This document shows positions 48,204 to 51,151 of a DNA stretch of 51,151 nt, piece after piece. Source of the DNA: a virus; IMG/VR virus record IMGVR_UViG_3300043446_003475, positions 1 to 51,151 of that record; one strand, written 5' to 3'. The position numbers were made by a program, and so were the translations under genes. The notes below the pieces were generated by a model. That model did no database searches. It was given only the letters and a program-made list of their open reading frames with translations, and was not told the origin of the DNA. The stretch's first letter is position 1. Every line of letters begins with the position of its first letter.

Positions 48204-49355
48204 ATGAAAAAATACACATATCATTTTGAGGTAATGACTTTAATAGAGCAATTTATTGAGGCTCTCAATGATATTGTGGTCAAGGGTTATGACAAAGATT
48301 TAAATTTAATACCAGATTCAGAGGCCAATGTTAGGTTTGTATACGCACCTAAACAAAGAGTAGTTCAACAACTCACAACACCTGGTCCAGGTGGTATTAC
48401 TTTGCCAGTAGTTGCAGTTACTTTAGGGGGTTTAACTAGAGACAACAACAGAGTTGTTAATAAAAATGATGGATTTTACATTCCTTACTCAGACCCGTTA
48501 GACCCAAGTGTAGTTTCCAAAAAAATTCCACAACCTCAACCCATTAATATTACAGTTAACCTATCTATCATGGCTAGGTATCAAGAACATTTAGACCAAA
48601 TTTTATCTAATTTTATTCCATATTGTAATCCTTATATTATTATTTCTTGGAAATTTCCAGTTAAAGACCCCACTAACAATTATCAAGAATTAAGAACAGA
48701 AATTTTATGGAACGGTACAGCAAATATAACATATCCATCAGAATTAGCCGGTAATGCAGCTTATAGAGTATCTGCAGATACTCAATTTACAATTAAAGGT
48801 TGGCTCTTTAAAAGTACAGATGAAATTATTAAAAAAATATATGTTATTAATGAAGAATTTTTTAGTACCAGACAAGGTTCATTTAAACCTACAATCTTAG
48901 AAAAATTAAATTCAGAAACAGTTACGGTTTCTGGTCGGCCGTATGTTCTTAATGCCTTTCCGAGATATTTTAATTTTATATCTACCAACCCAATTGAACA
49001 GGGTCTAGATATTAATTTACTAGGAAAATATTTTATTAAACCAGAAAATGTTTATTTAAGTGCGTCTAGCCCTACAATGTTGTCTGGGGTTCATTTAGTT
49101 GCTCCATTTTCAGCAGTTGCTAAGTTGTCTGCGGTTTATCCGCCTTTTTATGGCATAAAAATAGATTCATTTAATTATAATGGTGAATCACTTATAGATT
49201 TTTCATTACCCCAAGTACCTACTGAAACTGGTTATCTAGATGTTATAGTTCAGAATGAGGCTGGTTACGGTAAAATTACAGAAGGTCATTTTGTGAAATC
49301 TGGAGTAAGTACTATCCTATCAGGAATCAGTGGAATAAAATTTAACCTTTATTAA
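48204..49355 (+). CDS. 15: Tail sheath stabilizer/completion protein (gp15-like)
   Basis: Caps the tail and joins it to the head in T4. The 383-aa protein starts Tyr-Thr-Tyr-His-Phe-Glu-Val-Met-Thr-Leu-Ile-Glu-Gln-Phe, has Arg-Phe-Val-Tyr-Ala-Pro-Lys-Gln-Arg (44-52) and Leu-Ser-Ile-Met-Ala-Arg-Tyr-Gln-Glu-His-Leu-Asp-Gln-Ile-Leu (about 120-134), matching the T4 gp15 stretch around Thr-Arg-Tyr-x-Asp-Asp. It is longer than T4 gp15 (272 aa); the extra C-terminal part (about 265-383) resembles repeated beta-sandwich (IPT-like) domains, which are often surface-exposed. It lies 14 bases before the portal gene. Confidence 0.65.
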   Translation: MKKYTYHFEVMTLIEQFIEALNDIVVKGYDKDLNLIPDSEANVRFVYAPKQRVVQQLTTPGPGGITLPVVAVTLGGLTRDNNRVVNKNDGFYIPYSDPLDPSVVSKKIPQPQPINITVNLSIMARYQEHLDQILSNFIPYCNPYIIISWKFPVKDPTNNYQELRTEILWNGTANITYPSELAGNAAYRVSADTQFTIKGWLFKSTDEIIKKIYVINEEFFSTRQGSFKPTILEKLNSETVTVSGRPYVLNAFPRYFNFISTNPIEQGLDINLLGKYFIKPENVYLSASSPTMLSGVHLVAPFSAVAKLSAVYPPFYGIKIDSFNYNGESLIDFSLPQVPTETGYLDVIVQNEAGYGKITEGHFVKSGVSTILSGISGIKFNLY

Positions 49356-49369
49356 AATTTAAACAATTT

Positions 49370-51151
49370 ATGGCAGATATTTTAGCAAGTTCAAATCGTC
49401 AACAAAGTACTAATCGTAACTTTGTGTCTAGCATTCTGCAGAGACTGCCTTATGTGACAGCTCCGATTGAAATGGACACAAATAATCCAAAATATGAATT
49501 ATTTGACAGGCTGGCAAAGAAGACTCAATTAAAACTTTTAAAACAATCCATCATTACAGGCCCTTCTATGACAAAGGCCGATATGGATGCAAACAGCAAA
49601 GGGTCCATAACCTCTCACAGTCCATATCACAATTATGTATATGCCAACCTAGATACAGATAAAACAAGAAGATTGGCAGAATATAGGAGAATGGCTTCTT
49701 TTGCAGAGGTTTCTGATTGTATTGATGAAATTTGTGATGAATTCATTGTAAAAGACGAAAACAATAAAGTTATACATTTAAAATATTCTTCTTTTGCAGA
49801 ACTTGGTCCAGAAGAAAAAACAGAACTGCAAAAGGAATTTGAAAAATTCATTAATATTTTTGATTTAGAACACAAAGGATGGGCTTATTGCCGTCAATTG
49901 TTAATTGAAGGTGAAGTGTTTTTTGAAAACATTACATACAAAGATCGCCCAGATTTTGGAGTTATAGGTTGTTTAAATATACCGTCTGAGCTTATAAGTC
50001 CGGTTTATGATAACGTACAAAATAGTGTTATTGAAAACTTTACCTTTCAAAAACCTATTAATTTAAATGACAATAAGGCTAATCCATTGTCTCAGCAACA
50101 ATCAAACATTAGTCCAGTCAATGCCCTGCAACAGCAAATTATTACCTTTCAAGGTAATCAGGTCACCTATGTTAATTCAGGTTTATGGAATGAAGATTAT
50201 TCTATAAGAATACCTTTCTTAGAAAATTGTCGCAGAGCTTATAAATTGCTTTCTTTATGTGAAGATGCAATTATTATATATCGCCTAGTCAGAGCTCCCG
50301 AACGTTTAAAATTTGTTATTGACGTAGGTAACATGCCGCCAGCTAAGGCTGAATCTTATCTACGCCAGTTGATGCATCAATATAATGCTAAACAAGTTTA
50401 TACAGGTGATTCTAGTAATTCTCCTGTAGGAAACGTTTATAACCCTCAGTCCATGTTGGATAGTTATTGGTTTTCACGCAGAAATGGAGAAGTAGGATCT
50501 GACGTTTCTGTGCTACAGGGCGGTGAAAACTTAGGTAAATTAGACGACTTAAATTATTTTGTAGCTAAACTTTACAAGAGTTTAAAAGTACCAATCTCTA
50601 GATTAAATCCTAATGAATCTTTCAAAGATGGTGCAGAGATTTTAAGAGAAGAATTAAAATTTGCAAAGTTTATAATGAGATTGCAGAATCAATTTGCTGA
50701 GGGCCTTAAACAATCCTTTATAACTCATTTAAAATTGAGAGGTTGGTGGGAAGAATACAAATTACATGAATCATTTGTACAATTAGAATTTAATCCACCC
50801 TCTAATTATTTTGCAATTCGTCAACAACAAATACTTGAACTCAAACACAAGAATTTCGGTGACATGTGTAATAATGAAAGTATATCAAATATTTTTGCTC
50901 AGCGCCATTATCTTGGATACAATGATCAAAGAATTAGTGAAAATATGGAATGGATGCGCAAAGAGGCTGCATTTAAATGGGAATTAGCTCAAATAGCCAA
51001 TGGAGGTCCAAATTGGAGAGAACAATTAGAAGCCGCTCAAGAGGCTGCTGATGCGGCATCTGCTGGTGGTGGTGAAGGTCCTGGATTTGGAGGTGGTGGT
51101 GGCACAAGTCCATCAGCTATTCCAGAATTTGGAGGCGGTGGCGGAGGTGGA
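49370..51151 (+). CDS. 20: Portal protein (T4 gp20-like), 3' end outside the window
   Basis: Forms the dodecameric DNA channel at the capsid vertex. From the ATG at 49370 the frame stays open for 594 codons to the window edge without a stop. Portal features include Leu-Cys-Glu-Asp-Ala-Ile-Ile-Ile-Tyr-Arg-Leu-Val-Arg-Ala-Pro-Glu-Arg (about 298-314), Val-Gly-Asn-Met-Pro-Pro-Ala-Lys-Ala-Glu, Gly-Gly-Glu-Asn-Leu-Gly-Lys-Leu-Asp-Asp and Lys-Val-Pro-Ile-Ser-Arg-Leu. The C-terminus is a glycine-rich tail (from about residue 564), as in relatives. No Shine-Dalgarno precedes the ATG. Confidence 0.93.
   Translation, partial: MADILASSNRQQSTNRNFVSSILQRLPYVTAPIEMDTNNPKYELFDRLAKKTQLKLLKQSIITGPSMTKADMDANSKGSITSHSPYHNYVYANLDTDKTRRLAEYRRMASFAEVSDCIDEICDEFIVKDENNKVIHLKYSSFAELGPEEKTELQKEFEKFINIFDLEHKGWAYCRQLLIEGEVFFENITYKDRPDFGVIGCLNIPSELISPVYDNVQNSVIENFTFQKPINLNDNKANPLSQQQSNISPVNALQQQIITFQGNQVTYVNSGLWNEDYSIRIPFLENCRRAYKLLSLCEDAIIIYRLVRAPERLKFVIDVGNMPPAKAESYLRQLMHQYNAKQVYTGDSSNSPVGNVYNPQSMLDSYWFSRRNGEVGSDVSVLQGGENLGKLDDLNYFVAKLYKSLKVPISRLNPNESFKDGAEILREELKFAKFIMRLQNQFAEGLKQSFITHLKLRGWWEEYKLHESFVQLEFNPPSNYFAIRQQQILELKHKNFGDMCNNESISNIFAQRHYLGYNDQRISENMEWMRKEAAFKWELAQIANGGPNWREQLEAAQEAADAASAGGGEGPGFGGGGGTSPSAIPEFGGGGGGG

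Noticed and set aside
1-51151. tRNA genes, CRISPR arrays and insertion sequences
   Set aside because: Genes are packed with gaps of mostly 0-66 bases (largest about 206, mostly filled by a small gene), leaving no room for tRNAs; no spaced repeats or transposase genes were seen.
51031-51151. GGT/GGA-rich repeat as a regulatory or G-quadruplex element
   Set aside because: It stays in the portal reading frame and encodes a glycine-rich tail common in relatives, so a coding explanation suffices.

Overview
This window is a gene-dense, AT-rich segment of a tailed phage related to T4 (a myovirus). The evidence is a nearly complete set of T4-type replication, recombination and late-transcription genes: sliding clamp gp45, ssDNA-binding gp32, helicase gp41, recombinase UvsX, polymerase gp43, nuclease gp46/gp47, late sigma factor gp55, UvsW, UvsY, a primase, a gp62-like clamp-loader subunit and a gp31/GroES-like co-chaperonin. 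It also holds a gp15-like tail completion protein and a gp20-like portal. It is not a complete genome: no major capsid protein, terminase, sheath, tube or baseplate genes are present. Two Tat-signal DUF1501 proteins and the near absence of Shine-Dalgarno sequences point, by inference only, to a host outside the usual T4 hosts. Planctomycetota, Verrucomicrobiota or Bacteroidota are plausible.

Layout. 1-223 (+) is the 3' end of a gene with a glycine-rich stretch. 212-29132 (-) is one long block of replication genes with metabolic genes mixed in: folE2, gp32, a DHH phosphoesterase, gp41, queD, uvsX, thyX, a DpdA-like transglycosylase, gp43 and queE. Between gp46 and gp47 lies a cassette of nine glycosyltransferase-like genes (18775-25561) that all overlap one another. 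gp55, uvsW and uvsY finish the block. From 29156 the + strand carries a second block: a GIY-YIG protein, a glycan and sulfo-transfer group, two DUF1501 genes, likely virion-associated proteins of unknown function, a nucleotide kinase and primase, then queC, a class II glutamine amidotransferase, a GDP-mannose 3,5-epimerase, DUF366, gp62-like, GroES-like and DinG/XPD-like helicase genes, ending in gp15 and the portal. Three single genes on the minus strand interrupt it.

Main biological reading. FolE2, QueD, QueE and QueC form the complete GTP-to-preQ0 pathway. With the DpdA-like transglycosylase and a free-standing glutamine amidotransferase directly behind queC, they predict a 7-deazaguanine modification of phage DNA, most likely 2'-deoxyarchaeosine (dG+). 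In phage 9g the amidotransferase and QueC are one fused protein; here they are separate genes in the opposite order.

A second theme is glycan chemistry: about a dozen glycosyltransferases, a GDP-L-galactose-forming epimerase, a sulfotransferase and two methyltransferases, together with exported proteins of the DUF1501 (alkaline phosphatase/sulfatase-like) family. Late-promoter-like elements (TATAAATA and close variants) lie only 5-18 bases before several start codons, and none of those starts has a Shine-Dalgarno sequence. This suggests near-leaderless late mRNAs.
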